A stretch of 64,000 bases of DNA from Pandoraea pneumonica (GCF_902459645.1 NZ_CABPSK010000002.1:372001-436000); one strand, 5' to 3'. Shown: positions 53,546 to 63,310, counted from the first letter of the stretch. Numbers and translations: made by a program. The notes: generated by a model not told the origin, from the sequence alone.

Positions 53546-54781
53546 ATGTCGAGTCAACCTGCATCCTCCCTCGCTGGCGCCCCTACGCCAGCTGCGCAGG
53601 GCACGGCGTTCCGCGTGCTGTCTGCCATCAGCTTCTCCCACCTGCTCAACGACATGATTCAGTCGTTGATTCTGGCGATCTACCCGCTGCTCAAGGCCAA
53701 CTTCGATCTGAGCTTCGGGCAGGTCGGCCTGATCACGCTGACGTATCAGATCACCGCGTCGTTGCTGCAACCGGTTGTCGGCTTTTATACCGACAAATAT
53801 CCGAAGCCTTATTCATTGCCGGTCGGCATGGGATTCACGCTCGTGGGTCTGCTGCTGCTGGCGGTGGCGCCTAACTTCGGCATCCTGCTGGTCGCCGCTG
53901 CGCTGGTCGGTATGGGCTCGTCGGTGTTCCATCCCGAATCGTCGCGCGTGGCTCGCATGGCCTCGGGCGGACGTCACGGTATGGCGCAGTCGTTCTTCCA
54001 GGTGGGCGGGAACGTCGGCTCGTCGCTGGGACCGCTGCTGGCGGCCCTGATCATCGTGCCGCACGGCCGTGGCAGCGTGGCATGGTTCTCGGTGGCGGCG
54101 CTCGTGGCGATCTTCGTGCTGTTCCACGTGAGCCGCTGGTACGCCGCGCAGCGTGCGGCCAGCAAGGGCAAGCCGGCCGCGCGTCGCGGCGGCACCGCGC
54201 ATCTGCCGCGTGGCAAGGTCATGTTTGCCATCGGCATTCTGCTCGTGCTGATCTTCTCGAAGTACTTCTATCTCGCGAGCATCAGCAGCTACTTCACGTT
54301 CTATCTGATCAGCAAGTTCCACGTCTCGGTGCAGAGCGCGCAGATCCATCTGTTCGTGTTCCTGTTCGCCGTGGCGGCTGGCACGATGATCGGCGGCCCG
54401 CTGGGCGACAAGATCGGCCGTAAGTATGTGATCTGGGGCTCGATTCTGGGCGCGGCGCCGTTCACGCTGATGCTGCCGTACGCCAGCCTGTTCTGGACCG
54501 GCATTCTGACGGTGGCGATCGGCCTGATTCTGGCGTCGGCGTTCTCCGCGATCCTGGTGTACGCGCAGGAACTGATTCCCGGCAAGGTGGGCACGGTCTC
54601 GGGGCTGTTCTTCGGCTTTGCGTTCGGTATGGGCGGCGTCGGCGCTGCGGTGCTGGGTCAACTGGCCGACTCGACGAGCATCGACTTCGTGTACCACGTG
54701 TGTGCCTTCCTGCCGCTGCTCGGTATCGTGACGATCTTCCTGCCGGACGTCGAAGGACACAAGAAGACGGCTGCGGCCTGA
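53546..54781 (+). CDS. fsr: MFS exporter of the fosmidomycin-resistance (Fsr) family
   Basis: The product is 411 aa from the ATG at 53546 (MSSQPASS). The open frame begins 124 codons earlier, but that part is not protein-like. 12 membrane segments are expected. SAISFSHLLNDMIQSLILAIYPLLK, the first-helix signature, and GFYTDKYPKPYSLPVGM plus VFHPESSRVARMASGGRHGMAQS are characteristic of Fsr. Family members export fosmidomycin and other compounds, but the natural substrate here is unknown. It is divergent from the EAL gene, with a bidirectional terminator downstream. Confidence 0.92.
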   Translation: MSSQPASSLAGAPTPAAQGTAFRVLSAISFSHLLNDMIQSLILAIYPLLKANFDLSFGQVGLITLTYQITASLLQPVVGFYTDKYPKPYSLPVGMGFTLVGLLLLAVAPNFGILLVAAALVGMGSSVFHPESSRVARMASGGRHGMAQSFFQVGGNVGSSLGPLLAALIIVPHGRGSVAWFSVAALVAIFVLFHVSRWYAAQRAASKGKPAARRGGTAHLPRGKVMFAIGILLVLIFSKYFYLASISSYFTFYLISKFHVSVQSAQIHLFVFLFAVAAGTMIGGPLGDKIGRKYVIWGSILGAAPFTLMLPYASLFWTGILTVAIGLILASAFSAILVYAQELIPGKVGTVSGLFFGFAFGMGGVGAAVLGQLADSTSIDFVYHVCAFLPLLGIVTIFLPDVEGHKKTAAA

Positions 54782-54823
54782 TCTTGAAAGGTCGCCCCGG
54801 GGGGCTCCCGGCGGCGACAAAAC

Positions 54824-54859
54824 AAAAACGCCGGTCCTGATGTTCAGACCGGCGTTTTT
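54824..54859. terminator. Bidirectional terminator
   Basis: AAAAACGCCGGTC and GACCGGCGTTTTT arms flank a 10-nt loop. It serves the convergent exporter and RT0821-like genes. Confidence 0.9.
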
Positions 54860-54903
54860 GTTTTCAGCAGCAGTGAGCATGGCGCTCACTGTATTCGATG
54901 CGC

Positions 54904-55302
54904 TTACGGTGCGGCGCGTTTTTGCAGTTCCCACTTACCGTTTTCGCCCTTTTTGCAGGCGTTGAGCTTGAGCGTGACGTCCTGACCCTTGGCGTTGAGC
55001 AGCACGATCAGATCGCGACACGTCTTGTCGTCGGTCTTTTGCGTGTTGGTCGGGGTGATCTGCCCGGTGAACTGGGTGGGGTTGCCCGTGCCCTTGTTAT
55101 TCCAGTCGACGGTTTCGTTGTCCTGCTTGGTGGAGAGCGCCACGTCGGCGGCTTTCGCGAGCGAGGCATTGTCTTTCTTTTGCAGCCAAGCCAGCGGCGA
55201 ATTGCTCATGAACGTGAGATTGGAGGCGGCGAGCACCGGCGCGGCTGTGCCAGCACCGATGAGAAGCGCTGCGCCAAGCGCGAGCAAACGGGTATGCGAC
55301 AT
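54904..55302 (-). CDS. Exported protein resembling the RT0821/Lpp0805 surface family
   Basis: The product is 132 aa, with AAGGA six bases before the ATG. The signal peptide is LLALGAALLIGAGTAAPVLA. The mature part has a WNNKGTGNPTQFTGQITPTN segment, then CRDLIVLLNAKGQDVTLKLNACKKGENGKWELQ. The two Cys and the spacing W-N-N...C-R...C...G-W resemble the surface-antigen (RT0821-like) family, though distantly. It probably has one disulfide and sits in the periplasm or outer membrane. Function unknown. Confidence 0.6.
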   Translation of the reverse strand: MSHTRLLALGAALLIGAGTAAPVLAASNLTFMSNSPLAWLQKKDNASLAKAADVALSTKQDNETVDWNNKGTGNPTQFTGQITPTNTQKTDDKTCRDLIVLLNAKGQDVTLKLNACKKGENGKWELQKRAAP

Positions 55303-55448
55303 TCGGAGTCCTTGAAATTGTCGAGCGGGGACGATGCCTGCCGAGTGCGGCGCCGTCGGGCGCGGGGGGCAGGGGACAGGCCGATCATAAAAGAAACCAG
55401 TGACGGCGTCATCCCAGCCGCCTCGCGCCGCGCGACGGCTCAGGCGCG

Positions 55449-55480
55449 GGGCCTAACGGGACTTAACGAGACTTAACGGG
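55449..55480. repeat. Tandem 10-mers forming a three-frame stop cassette after the rpiR-type gene
   Basis: CTTAACG(G/A)GA-like 10-mers. On the minus strand TAA, TAA and TAG occur at 10-bp steps (55473, 55463, 55453), so all three frames close at the 3' end of the regulator gene. This is the same layout as at 14951-14984 with a different repeat sequence. Confidence 0.65.
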
Positions 55481-56381
55481 GCTGCGGGTTGGCGGAACCC
55501 GTCGGCGTCACATACGCGCCAGTGCCGTGCAACTGGTCTTCCGCGAGCTCCAGCGCGCGCACGGCACCCCGGCCTTTGCGTGCGAGCAACATTTCGACGA
55601 GCGTCTCGACGACCGCAATCCCGGCCGTAATCGACGGAAAAAACGAAGGGCTTTCGTGCGAGAACAGCACGGTCGCGTCGGCATCGAGCGCCAACGGCGA
55701 GACTGTGGAATCGGTCAGTGCCAGCACCCGAGCTCCAGCGGCTTTGGCCGCACGCGCCACGACCAGGGCCTCGTTCGAATACGGGGCGAAGCTGATGACA
55801 ACGACCACGTCGCGCGCCGAGAGCGCCCGCAATTCCATCTCCAGCGTGCCCGCCTCGCCGCGAATCAGGTGCACCGTGGGGCGGAACAATCGATAGATGT
55901 ACTGAAACGTGAAGGCGATCGGGAAGCACGCGCGAAAGCCCGCCACATGGACCGTGCCCGCGCTTGCCAGCAGTTCCACGGCCGCGCCGAGCGACTGATT
56001 GGCACCCGCTTCGGTCAGGTCGAGGTTGTTGTGCTGTACGCGGAACATCTCGGGCACCATGCGCGCGGCGTCGCCCTCGCGAATGACTTGCCGGGCGCGG
56101 CTCGCATACGGCTGCGGCCCCAAGCGAATCGATTCGAGAAACAACTCGCGCAAGCCATGCCAGCCGTCGAAGCCGAGATGCTGCGCCAGGCGCACGAACG
56201 TTGCGGGCTGCACGCCTGCCTGCGCGGCAATCGCCCGCATCGAGCTGATAGGTACCTGCTGAGGGTGATCGAGCAGAAAGCGGGCGCCCGCCTGAAACTG
56301 CGGGCTGAGATGGGGATAGCGCTCCCGTAACAGGATATTGAGTTGTTCGAGCGACTGCGGCAGCACGGGGGCTTCGTTCAT
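55473..56381 (-). CDS. MurR/RpiR-family regulator with SIS domain
   Basis: The product is 302 aa from the ATG at 56381. The 56 codons upstream in frame are not family-like. The N-terminal HTH_6 (SPQFQAGARFLLDHPQQVPISSMRAIAAQAGVQPATFVRLAQHLGF) is followed by a SIS sugar-isomerase fold (about 125-265) with FAPYSNEALVVARAAKAAGARVLALTDS. It is divergent from the aminotransferase-BKACE gene pair. It probably represses or activates that pair in response to a pathway intermediate, which need not be a sugar. Confidence 0.92.
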   Translation of the reverse strand: MNEAPVLPQSLEQLNILLRERYPHLSPQFQAGARFLLDHPQQVPISSMRAIAAQAGVQPATFVRLAQHLGFDGWHGLRELFLESIRLGPQPYASRARQVIREGDAARMVPEMFRVQHNNLDLTEAGANQSLGAAVELLASAGTVHVAGFRACFPIAFTFQYIYRLFRPTVHLIRGEAGTLEMELRALSARDVVVVISFAPYSNEALVVARAAKAAGARVLALTDSTVSPLALDADATVLFSHESPSFFPSITAGIAVVETLVEMLLARKGRGAVRALELAEDQLHGTGAYVTPTGSANPQPR

Positions 56382-56531
56382 GAGGGAGGCAACGCGGCAA
56401 CGTAGGTGTGTAACGATTGTTGCATGAAATGCCACAGACGCGCACGCGTAATCTCCCAGAGCGCTGCCGTGCGCGGAGATAGTGGGTGTGGTAAAGGCGT
56501 TGCGCGAATGTTGCGGTGTTAAAAAGAGTGA

Positions 56532-56541
56532 AACATATGTT
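56532..56541. promoter_or_regulatory. Candidate RpiR operator
   Basis: The palindrome AACATATGTT lies within GAAACATATGTTGC, about 100 bp before the aminotransferase ATG. TGTTGC recurs near 56419 and 56509 in the same region. The role is inferred from position. Confidence 0.35.
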
Positions 56542-56640
56542 GCAAACATAAAACGACGCGCCTACACTGAGCGACATTGTTGGCGCGTCGTCCCTGTCGA
56601 CCAGGCACGCGTGCGCATTCTTTCCGTCAGGGGTTATGGC

Positions 56641-57984
56641 ATGACTCATGTGTTTCACCGCAATCCGCGCCAGACGCTGCCCGTCGCCGTCGGCGGCGAA
56701 GGTATCGAACTGATCGACAGCACCGGCAAACGCTATCTCGACGCCTGCGGCGGTGCCGCCGTGTCGTGTCTGGGCCACGGGCATCCGCGTGTGATCGAAG
56801 CGATGCAACGGCAAGCTGCACAACTGGCCTATGCGCACACGTCGTTCTTCACGACAGAAGTGGCGGAACAACTTGCCGACACGCTCGTCGCCAGCGCCCC
56901 CGGCGACCTGAACCATGTGTATTTCGTGAGTGGTGGTTCCGAAGGTGTGGAAGCCGCCCTCAAGCTCGCCCGTCAATACTTCGTCGAAATCGGTCAGCCG
57001 CAGCGCCAGTACTTCATCGCGCGCCGTCAGAGCTATCACGGCAACACGCTGGGTGCGCTCGCCATCGGCGGCAATGCTTGGCGCCGCGAGCCGTTCCTGC
57101 CATTGCTGGTGCCTGCGCATCACGTCTCGCCGTGCTTTGCCTATCGCGAACGTCACGAGGGCGAGACCGACGACGCCTACGTGCAGCGCCTGGCCGACGA
57201 ACTCGAAGCGAAGATTCTCGAACTCGGCGGCGACACGGTCATCGCGTTCGTGGCGGAAACCGTGGTGGGCGCCACCGCAGGCGCTGTGCCGCCGGTGGGC
57301 GACTACTTCAAACGTATTCGCGCGGTATGCGACAAGTACGGTGTGTTGCTGCTGCTCGACGAAGTGATGTCGGGCATGGGCCGCACGGGCTACCTGTACG
57401 CCTGTGAAGAAGACGGCGTCGTGCCCGATATTCTGGTGATCGCCAAGGGCCTTGGCGCGGGCTACCAGCCGATCGGCGCGATGCTTTGCTCGGACAAGAT
57501 TTACAACGCCGTGGTCGATGGCTCCGGCTTTTTCCAGCACGGCCACACGTATCTCGGGCACGCCATGGCCTGCGCCGCAGCGCTGGCCGTGCAACGCACC
57601 ATTGCCGACGACCATCTGCTCGACAACGTGAAGGTGCGCGGCGAGCAACTGCGCGCCCGCTTGCGCGAAGTGTTCGCCGATCACCCCAACGTGGGCGATG
57701 TGCGTGGCCGGGGCCTGTTTGTGGGCGTTGAATTCGTGGCAGACCGCGCAACCAAACAGACGCTGCCCGCCGCCGACAAGATGAACGCGCGTCTGAAGGC
57801 GGCTGCCAAGGCGCGTGGCCTGTTGATTTATCCGATGGGCGGCACGGTCGACGGCGTGCATGGCGACCATGCGCTGATCGCACCGCCGTTTATTTGTCAG
57901 CCGAAGGACATCGACCGAATTGCCGAATTGCTCGCGCTGGCCGTGGCCGACGTGACGGGGGTCACCGCCGGGGCAGTGGCATGA
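56641..57984 (+). CDS. Class III PLP aminotransferase
   Basis: The product is 447 aa from the ATG at 56641 (AGGGG upstream; MTHVFHRNPRQTLPVAVGGEG). The 53 in-frame codons before it are not family-like. Typical fold-type I class III features are DACGGAAVSCLGHGHP, VSGGSEGVEAALKLARQY, SYHGNTLGAL, the Asp of LLLLDEVMSGMGRTG, and the Schiff-base Lys in LVIAKGLGAGYQPIGAM. Such enzymes act on omega-, beta- or gamma-amino groups. It overlaps the BKACE gene by 4 bp (ATGA), so the two products work in one pathway. That suggests transamination to a beta-keto acid that the BKACE enzyme then cleaves with acetyl-CoA. Confidence 0.92.
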   Translation: MTHVFHRNPRQTLPVAVGGEGIELIDSTGKRYLDACGGAAVSCLGHGHPRVIEAMQRQAAQLAYAHTSFFTTEVAEQLADTLVASAPGDLNHVYFVSGGSEGVEAALKLARQYFVEIGQPQRQYFIARRQSYHGNTLGALAIGGNAWRREPFLPLLVPAHHVSPCFAYRERHEGETDDAYVQRLADELEAKILELGGDTVIAFVAETVVGATAGAVPPVGDYFKRIRAVCDKYGVLLLLDEVMSGMGRTGYLYACEEDGVVPDILVIAKGLGAGYQPIGAMLCSDKIYNAVVDGSGFFQHGHTYLGHAMACAAALAVQRTIADDHLLDNVKVRGEQLRARLREVFADHPNVGDVRGRGLFVGVEFVADRATKQTLPAADKMNARLKAAAKARGLLIYPMGGTVDGVHGDHALIAPPFICQPKDIDRIAELLALAVADVTGVTAGAVA

Positions 57985-58829
57985 CGCGCGCTTTCGCCTT
58001 GGCGGTCGCCCCGAACGGCGCGCGCCGCACGCACGTCGACCACCCGGCTTTGCCGATGACGCCTGACGAACTCGGCGCGTGCGCCAAGGCGTGCCTCGAC
58101 GCCGGGGCGGCCATGATTCACCTGCACGTGCGCCGTGCCGATGGCACCCATAGCCTCGAAGTCGCCGACTACGAAGCGGGCATTGCGGCAGTGCGCCGCG
58201 CGGTCGGTGAGGAACTGGTGCTTCAGGTCACGACCGAGGCGGTCGGCATCTACACCCCGGCGCAGCAAATTGCGACAGTGCACTCGCTGCGCCCCGAAGC
58301 GATTTCGGTCGCTTTGCGTGAAGTGTTGCCCGACGACGCCCATGGCCCTGCGGCCGAGGCGTTCTTCGAATGGATGTGGCAGGAACGGATCGTCGCGCAG
58401 TACATCCTCTACGACGCAGCGGATGTCGCTCACTACTGGCGTCTGCGCGCGAAGGGTGCCATTCGCCCGGGACGTCATTGGGTGCTGTTCGTGCTGGGCC
58501 GGTACAGCAAGGGCCAGTTGTCGGCCCCGTCGGATTTGCTGCCGTTTTTGACGGCATGGCATGACGGCGGCCAGAGCGTCGGCACCGCGCCCGATGGCGA
58601 TGGCACACCGTGGGCGATGTGCGCCTTCGGCCCGCGCGAGGCCGAATGTGCGCTCGCGGCGGTGTTGCAGGGCGGCCACGCGCGGATCGGCTTCGAAAAC
58701 AACTTGTATTTGCCCGACGGCAGCGTTTCGCCAGGCAATGCAGCGTCGCTCGACGTGCTGCGTGCCGCCGCGACCCCGCTGGCATTGACGCCGATGACTG
58801 CCGCCGCGCTGCGTGAACTCACCAACTGA
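57981..58829 (+). CDS. BKACE (3-keto-5-aminohexanoate cleavage type, DUF849) enzyme
   Basis: The product is 282 aa, with the ATG overlapping the aminotransferase stop. BKACE enzymes are Zn-dependent and condense a beta-keto acid with acetyl-CoA to give acetoacetate and a new acyl-CoA. The metal site AAMIHLHVRRADG (two His), the substrate block LVLQVTTEAVG and the Glu-containing ARIGFENNLYLPDG are present. The substrate differs between family subgroups and cannot be read here. The pairing with a class III aminotransferase and an RpiR regulator is a distinctive context. GAGC/CTCAC repeats follow the stop. Confidence 0.88.
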   Translation: MTRAFALAVAPNGARRTHVDHPALPMTPDELGACAKACLDAGAAMIHLHVRRADGTHSLEVADYEAGIAAVRRAVGEELVLQVTTEAVGIYTPAQQIATVHSLRPEAISVALREVLPDDAHGPAAEAFFEWMWQERIVAQYILYDAADVAHYWRLRAKGAIRPGRHWVLFVLGRYSKGQLSAPSDLLPFLTAWHDGGQSVGTAPDGDGTPWAMCAFGPREAECALAAVLQGGHARIGFENNLYLPDGSVSPGNAASLDVLRAAATPLALTPMTAAALRELTN

Positions 58830-59018
58830 GCCAACTCACTGCGCTCACCCACTGAGCGCCCCCGGGGGTAACCCTCGGGGAAGACCCGAAATAAAGCCAA
58901 ATAGACGTTTTGACCGCCGTCGTGCCGGGGTGCCGCTGTAATAGAATCGGCGTTACCTCAAAAAGCCCCGCGTCGCCTTGTGCGGCGAGGGGCGCGAACA
59001 CCGACACGGGAGCGCGGC

Positions 59019-60668
59019 GTGAAACACTGGTCGATCCGACATCGCATTCTGGCCAGTTTTGGCCTGATCCTCGCATTGATGGCGCTGATGGCCGGCGTCG
59101 CCTATACCCGCCTCGCTGCCATCGAGCGTGAGGCGTTCAGCGTGGAGTCCGATTCCACACCGGGCCTGTACTACAGCACCATGCTGCGCGGCGCGTGGTT
59201 CGAGAGCTACCAGTTGCTGCAACAAGTGGTAGCCATCGACGACAACGACAAAACGCGCGCGGTCGACCTCGACGCCCTGCGTGCGGCCGACGCCAAAATC
59301 GACGGCTGGATCAAGGACTACGGCGGTACCGTCAACCGTGCCGTCGATCGCATGCAGTACGACGAAGTCCGCGGTGTTCGCCAGCAATACGGGCGCATCG
59401 GCAACGAAGTGCTCAAACTCGTCGCCAACGGGCAGATGCCCGCCGCCCGCGCCATGCTCTCCGAGCAGCTCTATCCCGAATGGGGCCGTGGCCGCGCTGC
59501 GATCCAGCGACTCGTCGATACCAACAAGACTTTCGCCGACGAAGCGACGCACAACATTGCCGAAGCCGTGACGGCGGCCAAGGCCACGCTGCTCATCACG
59601 CTCGCCGTGGCGCTCGCTTGCGCCGTGTTGTGCGGCTGGTTGTTGTTCAAGGCGGTGAGCGTGCCGCTCGCGAACGTGATGCAGATTCTCGAAGTGATGC
59701 GCTCCGGCGACCTGACCAAGCGGCTCGACCTCGACCGCCGCGACGAATTCGGCGCGCTCGAAGCGGGCTTCAATCGGATGACGGACGAACTCACGGGGCT
59801 GGTGGGGCAGGCGCAGAAGTCGGCATTGCAAGTGACCACCTCGGTGACGGAGATTGCCGCCACCTCGCGTCAGCAGCAGGCCACCGCCTCCGAGACTGCC
59901 GCGACGACCACGGAAATCGGCGCCACCTCGCGCGAAATTTTCGCAACCTCCCGCGACCTTGCCCGCACCATGACCGAAGTGGCCGGCGTTGCCGACCACG
60001 CGGCGTCGCTGGCTGGCACCGGCCACGTCGGCCTCACGCGCATGGAAGATGCGATGCGTCACGTGATGGAAGCGGCGGGCTCCGTGAACGGCAAGCTCGG
60101 CATCCTCAACGAGAAGGCGGGCAACATCAATCAAGTGGTCACCACCATCACCAAGGTGGCCGACCAGACGAACCTGCTCTCGCTCAATGCGGCGATCGAA
60201 GCCGAAAAGGCTGGTGAATACGGACGCGGTTTTGCCGTGGTGGCGACCGAGATTCGCCGTCTGGCCGATCAGACGGCCGTCGCGACCTACGACATCGAGC
60301 AGATGATCAAAGAAATCCAGTCGGCCGTGTCCGCAGGCGTGATGGGCATGGACAAGTTCGCTGAAGAAGTGCGGCGCGGCATGGACGAAATGCGTCAGGT
60401 GGGCGACCAGCTCGCGCAGATCATTGCCCAGGTGCAGACGCTGCCGCCGCGCTTCCAAGTAGTCAACGAAGGCATGCAGGCGCAGGCCACCGGCGCAGAG
60501 CAGATCAATCAGGCACTGGTGCAGCTCTCCGAAGCGGCGCAGCAGACGGCCGAATCGTTGCAGCAGTCGAGTCAGGCTATCGAAGAACTGAATCACGTCG
60601 CCAACGGGCTCAAGAGCGGCGTGTCGCGCTTCAAAGTGCTCTCGAGCACGCCCAACGGCCTGGGTTGA
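59019..60668 (+). CDS. wspA: Methyl-accepting chemoreceptor WspA of the Wsp surface-sensing pathway
   Basis: The product is 549 aa from a GTG at 59019 (GGGAG six bases upstream; [20 protein letters not shown]). The frame starts 13 codons earlier without a better site. A first membrane segment and a four-helix periplasmic sensor are followed by a second segment ([22 protein letters not shown]), a HAMP domain and a long cytosolic hairpin. The hairpin tip is [34 protein letters not shown]. WspA senses surface contact and activates WspE. The order WspA-CheW-CheR/TPR-CheW-CheA hybrid that follows is diagnostic for Wsp. Confidence 0.9.
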   Translation: MKHWSIRHRILASFGLILALMALMAGVAYTRLAAIEREAFSVESDSTPGLYYSTMLRGAWFESYQLLQQVVAIDDNDKTRAVDLDALRAADAKIDGWIKDYGGTVNRAVDRMQYDEVRGVRQQYGRIGNEVLKLVANGQMPAARAMLSEQLYPEWGRGRAAIQRLVDTNKTFADEATHNIAEAVTAAKATLLITLAVALACAVLCGWLLFKAVSVPLANVMQILEVMRSGDLTKRLDLDRRDEFGALEAGFNRMTDELTGLVGQAQKSALQVTTSVTEIAATSRQQQATASETAATTTEIGATSREIFATSRDLARTMTEVAGVADHAASLAGTGHVGLTRMEDAMRHVMEAAGSVNGKLGILNEKAGNINQVVTTITKVADQTNLLSLNAAIEAEKAGEYGRGFAVVATEIRRLADQTAVATYDIEQMIKEIQSAVSAGVMGMDKFAEEVRRGMDEMRQVGDQLAQIIAQVQTLPPRFQVVNEGMQAQATGAEQINQALVQLSEAAQQTAESLQQSSQAIEELNHVANGLKSGVSRFKVLSSTPNGLG

Positions 60669-60756
60669 TTCAAACGCCGTCAACGTTGTGTCGGCGCGCG
60701 GGAGCCGGGTGAACCCAAGGCGCCCACGCGCGTTTTGATCTTTCGCGGACCACGAC

Positions 60757-61266
60757 ATGCTGTTTCTGCGTTTTGCCATCGCCACCGATCACTACGTCAT
60801 CGAAGCCAGTCACGTGGCCGAGGTGCTGCCGTGGCTCGCGCTCAAGCGCCTGCCCGCCGCCCCTGCGTGGGTGGCCGGTGCGTTCAGCTATCGCGGTGAG
60901 CCGGTGCCTGTCCTCGATCTGACACACCTCGCGACGGGCACCGCTGCGCCCGCGCGCCGCTCGACCCGTCTTGTGCTTGTGCACTACCCCGAGCCGGGCC
61001 CGCACGCGCGGCGTCTGGGCGTATTGGTCGAGCGCGCGACCGATACCTTGCGCGCCGACGCGCAAGCCTTTCGCGCGAGTGGTGTCGATCTGCCCGAGGG
61101 CCGTTATCTCGGGCCGGTACTCGATACCGAGGACGGTCTGGTGCAATGGGTGCGCGTCGATCAACTGCTCTCCGACGAAGCCCGCGCGCTGTTGTTCGAT
61201 GCGGCGCGGGATGTTTGCGCGCCGGACGCCGAGGCAGACGGTGAGGTGCCGGAGGCCGCGTCATGA
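60757..61266 (+). CDS. wspB: CheW-like coupling protein WspB
   Basis: The product is 169 aa, a single CheW domain (FAIATDHYVIEASHVAEVLPWLALKRLPAAPAWVAGAFSYRGE...VPVLDL). It couples WspA to the WspE kinase. The gene starts 88 bp after wspA, and its stop overlaps wspC by 4 bp. The N-terminus is compact, unlike the second CheW of the operon, which has a 40-residue extension. Confidence 0.9.
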   Translation: MLFLRFAIATDHYVIEASHVAEVLPWLALKRLPAAPAWVAGAFSYRGEPVPVLDLTHLATGTAAPARRSTRLVLVHYPEPGPHARRLGVLVERATDTLRADAQAFRASGVDLPEGRYLGPVLDTEDGLVQWVRVDQLLSDEARALLFDAARDVCAPDAEADGEVPEAAS

Positions 61267-62708
61267 GCCCCGTGCAACAGATCGAGCGCTTGCTGCGCGA
61301 CACGATGGGACTCGACGCCGGTACGCTCGGCGCGAATGCCATCGAGCGCGCCGTACGGGCGCGGCTAGCCGCGCTCGCGCCCGAGACGAACGACAAGACT
61401 GACACCCAGACGTACTGGCAACTGCTTCAGCAATCGCCGCAGGAATTGCAGGCGCTGATCGAAGCGGTAGTCGTTCCCGAAACGTGGTTCTTCCGGCATC
61501 GCGAAGCTTTCACGGCCCTCGCGCAGATGGCCACCGAGGAGCGTGCGGCACGGCGCGGCACCGTGCGCGAAGGGCAGGCGCTGCGACTGCTGAGCTTGCC
61601 GTGCGCCACGGGGGAAGAGCCGTATTCGATGGCGATGGCGCTATTCGACGCGGGCTTTCAGGTGGGCGACTTCACCATCGATGCGCTCGATATCAGCGAA
61701 CGGGCCCTCGAAATTGCGCGCGCGGGCGTCTACGGCCGCAACTCGTTTCGCGGTCCGGCCGCGACCCTGCTGTTCCGCGACCGTTACTTCACGCCGGACG
61801 GCGACACCTATCGTGTGAACGGTGCCTTGCGCCCGCCGATTCGCTGGCACGCGGGCAACCTGTTTGACGCCACGCTCGTCGATCGGCTGGGCACGTTCGA
61901 CTTTGTGTTCTTTCGCAACGTCCTGATCTATTTCGACCGCGAAGGACAGCGCCGAGCGATTGCCGCGCTTGAACAGTTGATGCGCATGGGGGCCACGCTG
62001 TTTGCCGGGCCTGCCGAAGGTGGGGCGCTGACGTCCAATGGGTTGGCGTCGACCGGCCACGTGCAAGCGTTCTCTTTCCGAGTAGCGGGGCCGGTGCGAG
62101 ATGTGACGTCGACCCTCGCCGGGGCGTCGCCACTTACGGGCACACTGGCCACCTTCAACGCCCAGTCGCCTGCGGGCATGTTCGATGCCGTGGCGCAGCG
62201 GCGTGTGCATGCTGTCCAGGTGACGGCGACGGTCCCGGGGCGGCCGCTGGTGCCCGCCAATCGGCCAGCGCCGCTGATGCCGACGCCACCCGTGCCCAAC
62301 GCCACGACGACGCAGGGCACGCGCGCCCCGGCACCCACGCCCCGGCCCGAGCCGTCCGACATCACAAAACAATTGAAAGAAGCGCGAGCCTTCGCCGACG
62401 CAGGCGATTTCACGCGCGCGATCGCATTGTGCAGAACTGTCCTCGCGACCGATCGTGCCAATGCGCAGGCGGAATATCTGCTCGGCTTGGTGGAAGACGC
62501 ACGCGGCGATGCACAGCAAGCCCTCGTGCATTACCGTCGCGCGCTTTATCTCGACCCGGGGCATTACGAAGCGCTCGTGCACTGCGCGGCGCAGCTAGAG
62601 GCACGCGGCGACGCGGCTGGCGCGCGCCGTCTGCGCGAGCGGGCCGAACGCGCTGAACGGACTGAAAGCACGTCCGACGACCATCGCCATGGGGCCAGAC
62701 ATCGATGA
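61263..62708 (+). CDS. wspC: CheR-type receptor methyltransferase with TPR domain, WspC
   Basis: The product is 481 aa. The CheR N-terminal helices (about 1-80) precede the SAM-binding Rossmann fold (LSLPCATGEEPYSMAMAL; ALDISERALEIARAGVYGRNSFRG) and the signature FVFFRNVLIYFDREGQRRAI. After a Pro/Thr-rich linker (about 300-365) a TPR region starts (KEARAFADAGDFTRAIALCRTVLATDRANAQAEYLLGLVEDARGD). The TPR tail is typical of WspC. It methylates WspA to adjust sensitivity. It overlaps its neighbours on both sides by 4 bp (ATGA). Confidence 0.92.
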   Translation: MSPVQQIERLLRDTMGLDAGTLGANAIERAVRARLAALAPETNDKTDTQTYWQLLQQSPQELQALIEAVVVPETWFFRHREAFTALAQMATEERAARRGTVREGQALRLLSLPCATGEEPYSMAMALFDAGFQVGDFTIDALDISERALEIARAGVYGRNSFRGPAATLLFRDRYFTPDGDTYRVNGALRPPIRWHAGNLFDATLVDRLGTFDFVFFRNVLIYFDREGQRRAIAALEQLMRMGATLFAGPAEGGALTSNGLASTGHVQAFSFRVAGPVRDVTSTLAGASPLTGTLATFNAQSPAGMFDAVAQRRVHAVQVTATVPGRPLVPANRPAPLMPTPPVPNATTTQGTRAPAPTPRPEPSDITKQLKEARAFADAGDFTRAIALCRTVLATDRANAQAEYLLGLVEDARGDAQQALVHYRRALYLDPGHYEALVHCAAQLEARGDAAGARRLRERAERAERTESTSDDHRHGARHR

Positions 62709-63310
62709 CCGACATGACGAACACACCGAAGCGCGATGGCGCGTTGCACCGGCAAGCGGCCGAGTTGCTCGACCGGCTGCCGGTCGTGCCCGCCGACCCG
62801 GCACCGTGGCGTGCCGCAACGCAGAGCGAAGCGACCACACGCGGGGCGGCGCTCCTGCTGTTCCGTCTCGCCGACGAATGGCTGGCGCTGCCCGCGTCGG
62901 TCATTGAGGAAGTCTCGCCGATGCGAGCGTGGCACACGGTGCCCGGCCATCGCCAGCGTGCGTTGCTCGGGTTGGTGAATCTGCGCGGCGCGCTCGTGCC
63001 GTGCGTGTCGCTGGGCGAATTGCTCGGCGTGCAGCCTGCGGCCCCGGTGATGGCGACGCCATCGAATACGTGGCGCACCGGCATGGCACGGCTGCTGGCG
63101 ATGCGCCATGGTTCGCATCTGAGCGCGTTTCCGGTCACGGAAGTGCACGGCACCGTGACGCCCGCGAGCAGTGCGCTGGGCACGGTGCCCGCGACGGCAC
63201 TCGGCGCGTCGGACGGTTTTGCTCACGCGGTGCTGCACTGGCGCGAGCGTGTGGTTGGCGTGCTAGACCCGGCACGCGTGGGCGCGGCGTTCGACAGGAG
63301 CCTCGCATGA
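62705..63310 (+). CDS. wspD: CheW-like coupling protein WspD
   Basis: The product is 201 aa. The CheW domain starts at about 50 (AALLLFRLADEWLALPASVIEEVSPMRAWHTVPGHRQRALLGLVNLRGALVPCVSL). The first 45 residues (LLDRLPVVPADPAPWRAAT) are an extension common in the second Wsp coupling protein. It overlaps wspC and wspE by 4 bp each. It is functionally paired with WspB in the receptor-kinase array. Confidence 0.9.
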   Translation: MTDMTNTPKRDGALHRQAAELLDRLPVVPADPAPWRAATQSEATTRGAALLLFRLADEWLALPASVIEEVSPMRAWHTVPGHRQRALLGLVNLRGALVPCVSLGELLGVQPAAPVMATPSNTWRTGMARLLAMRHGSHLSAFPVTEVHGTVTPASSALGTVPATALGASDGFAHAVLHWRERVVGVLDPARVGAAFDRSLA

